Shown in pieces: positions 51,171-59,534 of a stretch of 64,000 bases of DNA. The notes under the pieces were generated by a model, which was not told the DNA's origin, did not search any database, and saw only the letters and a program-made list of their open reading frames with translations. Origin of the DNA: RGIG6165 sp045545175 (GTDB taxonomy: Bacteria; Bacillota; Clostridia; Oscillospirales; Feifaniaceae); NCBI GenBank assembly GCA_045545175.1, contig JAZQAK010000007.1:124001-188000 (forward strand), given 5' to 3'. The position numbers and the translations under genes were made by a program. Position 1 is the first letter of the stretch; every line of letters starts with the position of its first letter.

Positions 51171-52274
51171 TTAAATTATTGATTTAAGGTATGCATTTAT
51201 AAATCCGTCAAGGTCACCGTCCATAACGGCGTTTATGTTGCCGTTTTCAAAGCCTGTACGGTGGTCTTTCGCAAGGGTATAGGGCATAAATACGTACGAA
51301 CGAATCTGTGAACCCCATGCAATCTGCATCTGGTCGCCCTTGATATCCTCAATTCTCTCAAGATTTTCTCTCTGCTTTATCTCAAAGAGTTTTGACTTGA
51401 GCATTTTCATCGCAACGTCCCTGTTCTGATGCTGTGAACGCTCGTTCTGGCAGGCAACAACTATGCCCGTGGGAATATGCGTTATTCTTATCGCCGACTC
51501 GGTCTTGTTGACGTGCTGACCGCCCGCACCGCTTGCACGGTAGGTATCAACACGGATGTCCTCATCACGAATTTCAATGTCAATGTTGTCGTCAATTTCG
51601 GGCATAACTTCAAGCGAAGCAAACGAAGTATGCCTTCTTCCCGACGAGTCGAAGGGCGACACACGAACAAGGCGGTGAACACCGTGCTCACTCTTGAGAT
51701 AGCCGTAGGCGTTGTAGCCCGAAATCATAATCGAAGCACTTTTAAGCCCTGCCTCATCCCCGTCAAGATAATCCAAAACGCTCACCTTGAAGCCGTGAGC
51801 CTCAGCCCAGCGGTTGTACATACGGTAGAGCATTTCCGCCCAGTCCTGCGCCTCTGTTCCGCCTGCACCGGCGTGGAAGGTAAGAATGGCGTTTGAGTCG
51901 TCATACTCGCCCGACAAAAGCGTTTCAAGACGAAGTTTTTCAAGTTCCTGCTCGCAAGTGTTGTATTCGCTTTCTATTTCTTCAAGAAGGGAATCCTCCC
52001 CCTCCGCAAGTGCCATATCGGCAAGTAAAAGCGTGTCTTCGGCACGGCTTCTGAGTTTATTGTAGCCTTCTATTTTATTTTTAACCTGCTTTAATTTCTG
52101 CAAAACGGTCTGCATATTTGCAGGATCGCTGTAAAAATCGGGTGCCTGCGACTGCTTTTCAAGGTCTTCACATTCAGCAGTAAGCTTTTCAATGCCCATT
52201 CCTGCGGCAAGCTCGTCAAGTTCAGGCATCATATTGCCGAGTTTCTGCTTATATTCTTCTATTTCAATACTCAT
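51171..52274 (-). CDS. prfB: Peptide chain release factor 2
   Basis: Recognises UGA and UAA stop codons. 367 residues with the SPF motif (VSPFDSS) in domain 2 and the GGQ loop (SGAGGQHVNKTESAIR) in domain 3. The whole protein is in one frame from the ATG at 52274 behind GGAGGGA. The usual programmed frameshift site near codon 25 (CTT TGA C) is absent; the region reads AAGMGIEKL. So the common UGA-dependent autoregulation seems to be missing. A mini-hairpin array lies upstream. Confidence 0.97.
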   Translation of the reverse strand: MSIEIEEYKQKLGNMMPELDELAAGMGIEKLTAECEDLEKQSQAPDFYSDPANMQTVLQKLKQVKNKIEGYNKLRSRAEDTLLLADMALAEGEDSLLEEIESEYNTCEQELEKLRLETLLSGEYDDSNAILTFHAGAGGTEAQDWAEMLYRMYNRWAEAHGFKVSVLDYLDGDEAGLKSASIMISGYNAYGYLKSEHGVHRLVRVSPFDSSGRRHTSFASLEVMPEIDDNIDIEIRDEDIRVDTYRASGAGGQHVNKTESAIRITHIPTGIVVACQNERSQHQNRDVAMKMLKSKLFEIKQRENLERIEDIKGDQMQIAWGSQIRSYVFMPYTLAKDHRTGFENGNINAVMDGDLDGFINAYLKSII

Positions 52275-52304
52275 AGGTTCCCTCCGAAAAATCTTATAAT
52301 TCTC

Positions 52305-52395
52305 GTTGCGTCAGCAACATATCGAGTGCACAGCACATATCGAGAATTCCGTAAGGAATTCATATCGAGATTTCAAGCATCGCTTGAAATCATTA
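52305..52395. repeat. Second ATATCGA mini-hairpin array
   Basis: Four hairpins (GTTGC/GCAAC, GTGC/GCAC, GAATTCC/GGAATTC, GATTTCAAGC/GCTTGAAATC), each followed by ATATCGA except the last, which ends ATTATA. It lies between divergent prfB and the DnaD-like gene. The last hairpin matches that of the array at 10300 except in the loop. Confidence 0.8.
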
Positions 52396-52467
52396 TAAAA
52401 CAATTGCAATTCTTTTTCAAATATTTTACAATAAAAGAACAGCATTTTTTGAAAGGAAGTGATACGG

Positions 52468-53445
52468 GTGTCGGATATGATATTTCTGCCGATAGGAAAC
52501 GGCGGACTTTTTAACGTTCCCAATATGGTGGTTGACCGCTTTTTAAACGAGGCTGACGATACGGCACTTCGTGTCATTCTATATTATTTCCGCAAGGGCG
52601 GCGGTTTTACACTTGAAGAGATATGTTCGTATCTTTCGGTAACGCCGGCGGCGGTCGAAAAAAGCATAAATTTCTGGCTGGCATCGGGCGTGCTTATGCG
52701 TACCGCAAGCGGAATTATGCCCAATATGAACGCCATCGTCTTTGATTCGCACCCAGCAGAAAAGGTTCACGCCAAGAAGCCGAGTTACGAATTTCGTGAA
52801 ATATCGCAGGCAATCACCGAAAATAAGCCTCTTTATGCACTTATACAGTCGGTACAGTCTATGTTTTCACGTGCACTCTCGCCCGAGGCAATCAAGACAA
52901 TTTATTCATTTTACGACTACTACGGTATGCCGACCGAGGTTATTTATAAACTGATAAGTTTCTGCACCTCAAACGGCAAGGAGAATATACGTTACATTGA
53001 ACAGGTGGCACACTCGTGGTATACGGCAGGCATAAATACTGAAGAGAGGGCGCACGAATACGTCGAAAAATATCAGCGTTCAAAGGAACGTGAGTCGGCG
53101 GTAAAGCGCATTTTCGGTATAGATTCGAGGAATCTTTCGTCAAAAGAGAAAGAGTATATCAGAAAGTGGACGGAGAGTTATCTTTTCTCCGACGATATGA
53201 TAAAATTTGCCTTTGACAAGGCTGTCGATTCAACGGGTAAAGCAGGTTTTGCGTATATCGACAAAATTCTGTACTCGTGGTTTGAAAAGGGCTACAAGGC
53301 ACCCGACGAGGTTGTTGACGATAAGCCTCAGAAGAAAGCCCCCGCAAAAAAAGGCAGAGGTAAGACGGGAGAGAGTACCTTCTCTGCCGAAGAATTTGCA
53401 AAATGGGAATTTATGAATACCTACGGTAAAAAGGAGGGTGAATAA
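52468..53445 (+). CDS. DnaD domain replication-initiation protein
   Basis: About 325 residues: an N-terminal winged-helix region (about 1-95, EEICSYLSVTPAAVEKSINFW) and two DnaD/DnaB_2 repeats (about 115-185 and 215-280, with YIEQVAHSWYTAGI and YIDKILYSWFEKG). It belongs to the DnaD/DnaB family that remodels DNA for helicase loading in Firmicutes. A GTG at 52468 after AAGGAAGTG is the likely start; a GTG at 52459 is possible. It overlaps the loader gene by one base (TAATG). Confidence 0.88.
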   Translation: MSDMIFLPIGNGGLFNVPNMVVDRFLNEADDTALRVILYYFRKGGGFTLEEICSYLSVTPAAVEKSINFWLASGVLMRTASGIMPNMNAIVFDSHPAEKVHAKKPSYEFREISQAITENKPLYALIQSVQSMFSRALSPEAIKTIYSFYDYYGMPTEVIYKLISFCTSNGKENIRYIEQVAHSWYTAGINTEERAHEYVEKYQRSKERESAVKRIFGIDSRNLSSKEKEYIRKWTESYLFSDDMIKFAFDKAVDSTGKAGFAYIDKILYSWFEKGYKAPDEVVDDKPQKKAPAKKGRGKTGESTFSAEEFAKWEFMNTYGKKEGE

Positions 53446-54407
53446 TGGCATATAAAAGAGAGGTCTACGAATACGTAGAAGGCGTATACCGTGACAGGCA
53501 GAAGCAAAACGAGGCTGACCTTGAAAAACGTAGGCATACGGCATATGCCACGTGTCCCCGCCTTAAAGAAATCGAAGAAAAACTTGCCGATATGGGCAGC
53601 CGTATAGCCTCCTGCGTTGCACACGGTATGTCGGCGATAAAAAAACTGCACGCTGATATTGAGTCGCTTCGTGCCGAAAAGAAAAAGATTTTGCGTCAAA
53701 ACGGTTTTGCCGACGATTATCTCGATTTGCAGTACAAGTGCCCCGTCTGTTTTGACACGGGTATGAACGGCGGCAGGCTCTGCCGTAAATGTGCGGAAGG
53801 TGAGCTGAAAAAAGCGGCGTTTGCGCTTTCATCACTCGGCAAAACGCTGTCGGGACAGACCTTTGACAACTTTGATTTGAGTTATTATGCAGACGAGGGT
53901 GAAATTTCACCCCGCACGGTAATGAAGCACAATCTCGATTACTGTATAAACTACTGCAACAACTTCACCCACGGTGACTCGGTGCTTATGGTCGGCGGTA
54001 CGGGGCTTGGTAAGACGCATCTTTCATCTGCGATTGCACACAGACTTATCGAGCAGGGTATCGAGGTGTGCTACGTCACGGCACCCGAGCTTTTTACACG
54101 TCTTGAAAAAGAAAAGTTCGGCAGAATGGACGGCGAAGAAAACGAAGAATTTTTCGAATCCGAGGTGCTTATCATAGACGACCTTGGCAGTGAAATGACG
54201 AGTTCATTCACCGTTTCGGCACTCTTTTCGGTGGTCAATTCGAGGATGAACTCGGGAAAATCCACTATTATAAACACAAATCTTTCACAGGCAGACCTTG
54301 AGGAAACGTATAACGACAAAATTGTGTCACGTATTTTAGGCACGTATAAGGTGCTTTTCTTCTCGGGCAGCGACGTAAGATTAAAGAAAAAGATGAAGCA
54401 AGGCTGA
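53445..54407 (+). CDS. DnaI/DnaC-type replicative helicase loader ATPase
   Basis: 320-residue AAA+ ATPase. The N-terminal coiled region (about 1-95) is followed by a zinc-finger-like C-x2-C...C-x2-C (CPVCFDTGMNGGRLCRKC). Walker A is GGTGLGKTH, Walker B is VLIIDDLGSE, sensor 1 is TIINTNLS, and the arginine finger region is KIVSRILG. It loads DnaB/DnaC helicase with the DnaD-like protein encoded one base upstream. The order dnaD-dnaI is a standard Firmicute pair. Confidence 0.93.
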   Translation: MAYKREVYEYVEGVYRDRQKQNEADLEKRRHTAYATCPRLKEIEEKLADMGSRIASCVAHGMSAIKKLHADIESLRAEKKKILRQNGFADDYLDLQYKCPVCFDTGMNGGRLCRKCAEGELKKAAFALSSLGKTLSGQTFDNFDLSYYADEGEISPRTVMKHNLDYCINYCNNFTHGDSVLMVGGTGLGKTHLSSAIAHRLIEQGIEVCYVTAPELFTRLEKEKFGRMDGEENEEFFESEVLIIDDLGSEMTSSFTVSALFSVVNSRMNSGKSTIINTNLSQADLEETYNDKIVSRILGTYKVLFFSGSDVRLKKKMKQG

Positions 54408-54439
54408 CTTGCTTCATTTTAATTGGGAATTAAACTAAT

Positions 54440-54566
54440 TACAGGGCTCCCAACACAAGGCAGAACGAAGTGCGTTGTGTTGGGAAGAGGACGAGCAACG
54501 TAGCAGATGGAATTTTTGCGGATAGCAAAAATGGAATTAAGCGAAGTTTGTGAGGACGAGAGGAAA
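54440..54566 (+). repeat. Repeat module D upstream of the MATE gene
   Basis: Starts with a palindrome around AACACAAGGC...GTGTTGGG, then GAGGACGAGCAACG, GCGGATAGCAAAAATGG, and GAAGTTTGTGAGGACGA. The end joins the ribosome site GAGAGGAAAC of the MATE gene, as in the copies before the symporter and proA. Confidence 0.75.
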
Positions 54567-54571
54567 CAACA

Positions 54572-55936
54572 ATGCAAAACGTAAAACATTCAAACATAAC
54601 TGACTTTACGCAGGGCAGCGTGTCAAAGCATCTTTTCAAATTTGCGATGCCGCTGTTTTTGTCGAGTCTTCTTCAGGTGGTCTACAATATGGTCGATATG
54701 ATAGTTGTAGGTCAGGCAATGGGAAAGGTCGGTCTGTCCGCCGTATCCGTCGGCGGTGACGTATCAAACTTTCTCACCTTTCTCGCAATGGGCTTCTGCA
54801 ATGCGGGACAGGTTATAATTTCACAGTACATAGGCGCAGGCAAAAAGAATAAGATAGGCCGTTTTATCAGCACCATGTTCTCGGCACTTACGGTGTGTGC
54901 AGTAATTCTCGGCACCGTATGCCTCATTTACCGTGAGCCGATTTTGCGTCTTATGAATACACCTGCGGCGGCATTTGACGAGGCACTCGCCTATTCAACG
55001 ATATGTATAGCAGGCGTCGTGTTCATCTACGGCTACAATATTGTTTCGGCAATTCTGCGCGGTATGGGTGACTCTAAGCACCCCTTCATATTTATTTCGA
55101 TTGCAGCGGTACTCAACGCCCTACTCGACGTCATTTTCGTACTCGGCTTTGATATGGGTGCAGGCGGTGCGGCACTTGCCACCGTCATAAGTCAGGCTGT
55201 AAGCTTTATCAGCTGTGCACTGTTTATTATAGTAAAAAGGAAAGATTTTGAACTCACTTTAAAACTTTCCGACTTTATACACATCGATTTCGGTATGCTC
55301 GGCACTCTCGTAAAACTCGGCGTGCCCATGGCGATAAAGAGTGCGGCAATCCATTTCTCAAAGCTTTTCGTAAACTCGTGGATAAACTCCTACGGCGTTG
55401 CAATTTCGGCATTTGCAGGCATTGCAAACAAGATAAACAGTATGAGCAATCTGCTCTCCAACTCGATGAACACGGCAGGCTCGTCAATGGTCGGTCAGAA
55501 CGTCGGCGCAGGCAAGTACGAGCGTGTACCCAAAATTATGTGGACGCTCTTTTCGTGGGTATTCGTCCTCGCGTCAATCTTCACGGCAGTCACCTGTCTG
55601 TTTCCGATGCAGGTGTTCCGTATATTTACGAAGGACACCGCCGTTTTGCAGGTGGCGCTCGACTATCTGCCCGTAGCGGCATTCGTATTCTTCGGAAGTG
55701 CGGCACGCTCACCCATGAATGCGCTCATCAACGGAAGCGGAAACTACAAGGTCAACTTCGCAACGGCGATTTTAGACGGTATCGTAATGCGAATCGGTCT
55801 TTCAGTATTGTTCGGCCTCGTGCTCGATATGCAGCATATCGGCTTCTGGCTGGGTGACGCCCTTGCAGGCTTCACACCGCTGTGGATAGGCCTCGCCTTC
55901 TACTTCAGCGGCAAATGGAAAAAGAAAACGGTATAA
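54572..55936 (+). CDS. MATE family efflux transporter
   Basis: 454 residues with twelve predicted membrane helices in two homologous halves. The first half begins LFKFAMPLFLSSLLQVVYNMVDMIVVGQ and the second LVKLGVPMAIKSAAIHF with NSWINSYGVAISAFA. It is nearest the NorM/DinF-like clostridial MATE exporters driven by Na+ or H+; the exported compound is unknown. GAGAGGAAAC precedes the ATG. Single gene. Confidence 0.93.
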   Translation: MQNVKHSNITDFTQGSVSKHLFKFAMPLFLSSLLQVVYNMVDMIVVGQAMGKVGLSAVSVGGDVSNFLTFLAMGFCNAGQVIISQYIGAGKKNKIGRFISTMFSALTVCAVILGTVCLIYREPILRLMNTPAAAFDEALAYSTICIAGVVFIYGYNIVSAILRGMGDSKHPFIFISIAAVLNALLDVIFVLGFDMGAGGAALATVISQAVSFISCALFIIVKRKDFELTLKLSDFIHIDFGMLGTLVKLGVPMAIKSAAIHFSKLFVNSWINSYGVAISAFAGIANKINSMSNLLSNSMNTAGSSMVGQNVGAGKYERVPKIMWTLFSWVFVLASIFTAVTCLFPMQVFRIFTKDTAVLQVALDYLPVAAFVFFGSAARSPMNALINGSGNYKVNFATAILDGIVMRIGLSVLFGLVLDMQHIGFWLGDALAGFTPLWIGLAFYFSGKWKKKTV

Positions 55937-56022
55937 TTGGGGGAGTATTCACTCAAGGATGACTTGGTTTTGACTGGATATTTTCCGCCCATACTTCATA
56001 AAAAAATTCCGTAATACATAAC

Positions 56023-56051
56023 AAAAACCCTGTGTCACAACACAGGGTTTT
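56023..56051. terminator. Bidirectional terminator between MATE and XRE genes
   Basis: AAAAACCCTGTGT-CACA-ACACAGGGTTTT between convergent genes; it overlaps the XRE stop. Confidence 0.9.
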
Positions 56052-56286
56052 ATTTTAATTCTTCTTCAATTTTTGCCATAACGGTGCTCATCTTCACGTC
56101 AAGAGCAGAGCATATGCGATAAAACGTTTCAAGGGTGGGCTTCCTCTCTCCCCTCTCGATAGCACTCAAATGACTTCTTCCGATGTCGGCAAGCCCGCTT
56201 AATACTTCCTGCGATATACCGCTTTTCGCCCTGAAATATGCAATGACTTTTCCGACAATCTCAGCATCAAGTGTAGGAATATACAT
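56050..56286 (-). CDS. XRE-family transcriptional regulator
   Basis: 78-residue Cro/CI-type regulator with one helix-turn-helix (about 7-66; SGISQEVLSGLADIGRSHLS then ERGERKPTLETFYRICSAL). GGAGGTGAG six bases before the ATG at 56286 decides this start over the in-frame ATG at 56301. It is divergent from the TM2 gene with two operator-like sites in the promoter of that gene, so it is its likely repressor. Confidence 0.86.
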   Translation of the reverse strand: MYIPTLDAEIVGKVIAYFRAKSGISQEVLSGLADIGRSHLSAIERGERKPTLETFYRICSALDVKMSTVMAKIEEELK

Positions 56287-56332
56287 ACGGCTCACCTCCA
56301 TATATATATTCTATGTCAGTTTTTCGCCGTTA

Positions 56333-56374
56333 TTGAACACATATGTTGACAATTGAACACTTATGTGTTATATT
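56333..56374 (+). promoter_or_regulatory. Promoter of the TM2 gene with duplicated operator
   Basis: TTGACA (56346-56351), 17-bp spacer, TATATT (56369-56374). The direct repeat TTGAACACWTATGT occurs at 56333-56345 and 56353-56365, exactly 20 bp apart. The second copy extends to the palindrome AACAC-TTAT-GTGTT (56356-56369) between -35 and -10. Binding by the divergent XRE protein would block polymerase (inference). Confidence 0.75.
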
Positions 56375-56406
56375 GTTTTCAAACATCTGAATAAGGAGAG
56401 AAACAT

Positions 56407-56817
56407 ATGGAAAATCAAGTTCAGGCTACGACAGAATCAACCAAAACAAAATTTTGTAAATATTGTGCTTCTAAAATTCCCGAAGATGCTGTACTATGTA
56501 CAAATTGCGGCAGACAAGTAGAAGAACTGAAAAACAACTCATCTCAACCAAATATTGTTATAAACAATGATAACAGCAGTGTTAATACAAACGTGAACAA
56601 AAACACCGTATCGGCATCAATGCACTGTGGCAGAGCAAAAAACAAATGGGTGTCATTGCTTTTGTGTATTTTTTTGGGATTTTTCGGTGCACATAAATTT
56701 TATGAAGGAAAAATCGGTATGGGAATAATATACTTATTCACTGGCGGTTTATTTTGTATCGGACTCATAATAGACTTCTTTGCATTACTTGCTAAACCTA
56801 ATCCATATTACGTATAA
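56407..56817 (+). CDS. Zinc-ribbon plus TM2 domain membrane protein
   Basis: 136 residues. An N-terminal zinc ribbon has FCKYCASKI and CTNCGR (two CxxC pairs, residues about 17-36). An Asn/Ser-rich linker (about 42-75) leads to a TM2 domain: KNKWVSLLLCIFLGFFGAHKFYEGKIGMGI with the D/H-x-F-Y loop, and a second helix pair ending IIDFFALL. TM2 proteins are common but of unknown function. AAGGAG lies 7-8 bases before the ATG. Base composition is AT-richer than the neighbouring core genes. Confidence 0.87.
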   Translation: MENQVQATTESTKTKFCKYCASKIPEDAVLCTNCGRQVEELKNNSSQPNIVINNDNSSVNTNVNKNTVSASMHCGRAKNKWVSLLLCIFLGFFGAHKFYEGKIGMGIIYLFTGGLFCIGLIIDFFALLAKPNPYYV

Positions 56818-56826
56818 ACACCGTTA

Positions 56827-56855
56827 AACACAGGTTGAGTTCAACCTGTGTTTTT
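56827..56855 (+). terminator. Terminator of the TM2 gene
   Basis: AACACAGGTTGA/TCAACCTGTGTTTTT hairpin with T tract. Confidence 0.9.
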
Positions 56856-57350
56856 ATTATCCTACCCCCTCACTTGATCTGCCTGCTTTCAACTTTCTCC
56901 CAATCCCCTTACACCCCTCGCACTCCCCCCTTTTAGTGCTGTACCCACCTCTTACGCTTACTTTCAGTAAGTGAGTAAACTTACTAACTTTATAGGAAGT
57001 CAGCGCACGTCCTCTCGTCCTCGCAAACCTTGCATTGTATTGTTATCGGTGCATCATAAATGCTGCACCCTACAAGTAGGGTTCGGCGATTTTCGACGAA
57101 CCGCCGTTTAATTGAAACTTCCTTGAAGTTTCTTCCTTAATTCTGCTGTAAGCAGAACTTCACTTGCCATAGGCAAACTTCACTGCGAAGCAATTTCACT
57201 TTACTTCACTTTCGTGAGGCCACAGAGACCCTCCCCTACAATGCCTTCTGCCGTAGCGTTCGGGGATTTTCGAGGAACCCCCGTATAATCGAAACTTCCT
57301 TGAAGTTTCTACCTTAATTCCGAATTACGCATTCCGAATTCCTAATTATT
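56856..57350. repeat. Large gap filled with repeats: C pairs, B, ACTTCACT array, A
   Basis: About 56856-57000 is C/T-rich with a short SSAAGTAAG palindrome and no recognisable element. Then come a module D fragment (57003-57030) and an inverted REP-like pair (hairpin 57048-57069, CTAC 57070-57073, AA, GTAG 57076-57079, hairpin 57080-57102). A GAAACTTCC hairpin (57114-57131), an ACTTCACT mini-hairpin array (57142-57210), a degenerate second pair (CTAC 57236-57239, GTAG 57253-57256), another GAAACTTCC hairpin and module A (about 57314-57346) complete it. No gene is seen. Confidence 0.75.
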
Positions 57351-57351
57351 A

Positions 57352-57380
57352 TTGACATCTTCCCCGTCCTTGCATATAAT
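57352..57380 (+). promoter_or_regulatory. Promoter of the citrate synthase operon
   Basis: Consensus sigma-A promoter: TTGACA (57352-57357), 17-bp spacer, TATAAT (57375-57380). Confidence 0.9.
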
Positions 57381-57410
57381 AGTTGTATACAAGTATACAA
57401 GTATACAACT
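57381..57410 (+). promoter_or_regulatory. GntR-type operator, triple GTATACAA
   Basis: Immediately after the -10 box, a 30-bp palindrome is built from three tandem GTATACAA units inside AGTT...AACT. Each unit carries the GTATAC core of FadR-subfamily GntR sites. It covers the expected transcription start, so binding would block initiation. The operon's own GntR protein is the likely ligand-responsive repressor. Confidence 0.82.
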
Positions 57411-57489
57411 ATGCCGTGTGGCGTGTGGGCGTGGGTGGAAAATTCACGTAAAAGCCTTGTCATACGGCGTTAATCAGGGAGGTTTTTCA

Positions 57490-58869
57490 ATGGTTGAATT
57501 ATCAAAAAAATCCAATCTGCTTGAGCAGAAATCATATCATTACTCATTGCAGGACGTGGCGACGCCCAATCTCTACCGTGAGATATATCCGTACACGGAC
57601 GTGCCGAAAATCACGTTTAACCACAGACGTGTGCCCTACGGTATGCCCGAGGACATTTTTATAACCGACACGTCATTCCGTGACGGTCAGCAGTCGCAGA
57701 CTCCCTATTCGGTAAAGCAGATTGTTGACCTTTACAAAATGCTGTCAAGACTCGGCGGCCCTAACGGTATAATCAGGCAGACGGAAATGTTCGTCTACAC
57801 AGAAAAGGACAGAGAGGCGATTCACGAATGTATGGACCTCGGCCTCAAATTCCCCGAAATTACGACGTGGATAAGGGCAAAAGAAGAAGATTTTGAGCTT
57901 GTGAAAGAACTCGGCATCAAGGAAACGGGTATTCTGACAAGCTGTTCCGACTATCACATTTTCAACAAACTGCACATGACGAGAAGTGAGGTTATCGACC
58001 ACTATCTTGCAACGGTTTATAAGGCGTTTGAACACGGCATAATGCCCCGATGCCACCTTGAAGACACGACGAGAGCCGATTTTTACGGCTTCGTGCTCCC
58101 CTTCGTAACAAAACTTCAGGAGATGAGCCGTGATGCAGGCATCCCCGTCAAGTTCAGGGTATGTGACACGATGGGCTACGGTGTTCCCTATTCGGGAACG
58201 GCGCTTCCCAGAAGCGTGCCCGGCATAATCTACGGTCTCCAGCACTACGCCGACATTCCCTCGTCAATGATTGAATGGCACGGTCATAACGACTTCTACA
58301 AGGCAGTCGTAAACGCATCGACGGCATGGCTGTACGGTGCGGCGGCAGTTAACTGCTCACTTTTAGGCATCGGTGAAAGAACAGGTAACGTACCCCTTGA
58401 AGCGATGGTGTTTGAATACGCTTCACTCAAGGGACACCTCGGCGGTATGGACCCGACGGTTATCACGGAAATAGCAGAATACTTCAAGTCAGAAATGGGC
58501 TATAACATTCCCGTACAGACGCCCTTCGTAGGCAAATATTTCAACGTCACGAGGGCAGGAATTCATGCTGACGGTCTTCTCAAAGATGAGGAAATATACA
58601 ACATTTTCGACACAGGCAAACTTTTAAACCGCCCTGCAACCGTTACGGTAAGCGCAACGTCAGGCCTTGCGGGAATTGCCTTCTGGGTGAACGACCACTA
58701 CCGTCTTGAAGAGGAAGATTTCATCGACAAGCGTGACCCGCTCGTTGCAAAGCTCAAGGAATGGGTTGATGCTGAATACGCACAGGGCAGAATAACGCTC
58801 ATAAGTGACGACGAGCTTGAAAAACTCGTTGACCTGCACGCCCCCGGCCGTTTTAAAAAGGTGGTATAA
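57490..58869 (+). CDS. Re-type citrate synthase
   Basis: Condenses acetyl-CoA with oxaloacetate to citrate, with the opposite stereochemistry to ordinary citrate synthase. 459-residue DRE-TIM metallolyase related to isopropylmalate/homocitrate synthases, with the catalytic TDTSFRDGQQS motif (about residues 57-67), the metal HxH in EWHGHND, and NCSLLGIGERTGN. The long N-terminus before the barrel and the LGGPNGIIRQTE segment fit the Re-citrate synthase of Clostridium kluyveri. Clustering with aconitase and isocitrate dehydrogenase supports this over homocitrate synthase. GGGAGG is seven bases before the ATG at 57490. Confidence 0.87.
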   Translation: MVELSKKSNLLEQKSYHYSLQDVATPNLYREIYPYTDVPKITFNHRRVPYGMPEDIFITDTSFRDGQQSQTPYSVKQIVDLYKMLSRLGGPNGIIRQTEMFVYTEKDREAIHECMDLGLKFPEITTWIRAKEEDFELVKELGIKETGILTSCSDYHIFNKLHMTRSEVIDHYLATVYKAFEHGIMPRCHLEDTTRADFYGFVLPFVTKLQEMSRDAGIPVKFRVCDTMGYGVPYSGTALPRSVPGIIYGLQHYADIPSSMIEWHGHNDFYKAVVNASTAWLYGAAAVNCSLLGIGERTGNVPLEAMVFEYASLKGHLGGMDPTVITEIAEYFKSEMGYNIPVQTPFVGKYFNVTRAGIHADGLLKDEEIYNIFDTGKLLNRPATVTVSATSGLAGIAFWVNDHYRLEEEDFIDKRDPLVAKLKEWVDAEYAQGRITLISDDELEKLVDLHAPGRFKKVV

Positions 58870-59534
58870 TGACACAGCAGAAAACCTTATCTCTTGCCGA
58901 CAAGGTGTATGCCGAGCTTGAGGAAGAAATACTGAGCGGAAAATACGCCCGAGGGCAAAGCCTGCACGAATCGGCACTTGCCGATATGCTGGGTGTATCA
59001 AGAACACCGCTTCGCGAAGCGATACGCCGTCTTGAGCAGGACGGTCTGCTTGAAACGATACCAAACAAGGGCATATTCGTCCGCGGTATATCGGTCGACG
59101 ACATTATCGACATCTATAACATCCGCATAAATATCGAAGGGCTTGCCATTGAAAAGGCAATCGGCAAAGCCGACGATGAGACAATTGCCGAACTTGAGGA
59201 AATCCTCGATTTGCAGGAATTTTACGCCTCAAAGGGCGACTACGAAAAGTCGATGAGAATGGACTCACGTTTTCACGGCTGTATATACAAAATGTGCGGT
59301 TCACCACCGCTGACGGATATACTCTGTAATCTGCACAACAAGATACAGCGCTTCCGCAAAACGTCGTTTTCAAGCAGCAGCAGGGCAAAAAACGCAACTG
59401 ACGAGCACCGTCAGATGCTTGAAGCGATAAAAACGCGTGACAGTGAAAGGGCGGTAGCACTTGCAAAACGCCATACGGAAAATGCAAAAGAAAATCTTAT
59501 CAAGTTATATAAGGAGAAAGAATTATGGGATTGA
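58869..59534 (+). CDS. GntR-family (FadR subfamily) regulator of the operon
   Basis: 221 residues: an N-terminal winged helix (about 8-75; LHESALADMLGVSRTPLREAIRRLEQDGLLE) and a C-terminal FCD effector domain (about 85-215) with the metal-binding D/H residues in MDSRFHGCIY and DEHRQMLEAI. FCD regulators sense small carboxylates, so citrate or a related acid is a reasonable ligand (inference). It starts on the last base of the citrate synthase stop and overlaps aconitase by 10 bases. The palindrome at 57381 is its probable site. Confidence 0.9.
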   Translation: MTQQKTLSLADKVYAELEEEILSGKYARGQSLHESALADMLGVSRTPLREAIRRLEQDGLLETIPNKGIFVRGISVDDIIDIYNIRINIEGLAIEKAIGKADDETIAELEEILDLQEFYASKGDYEKSMRMDSRFHGCIYKMCGSPPLTDILCNLHNKIQRFRKTSFSSSSRAKNATDEHRQMLEAIKTRDSERAVALAKRHTENAKENLIKLYKEKELWD

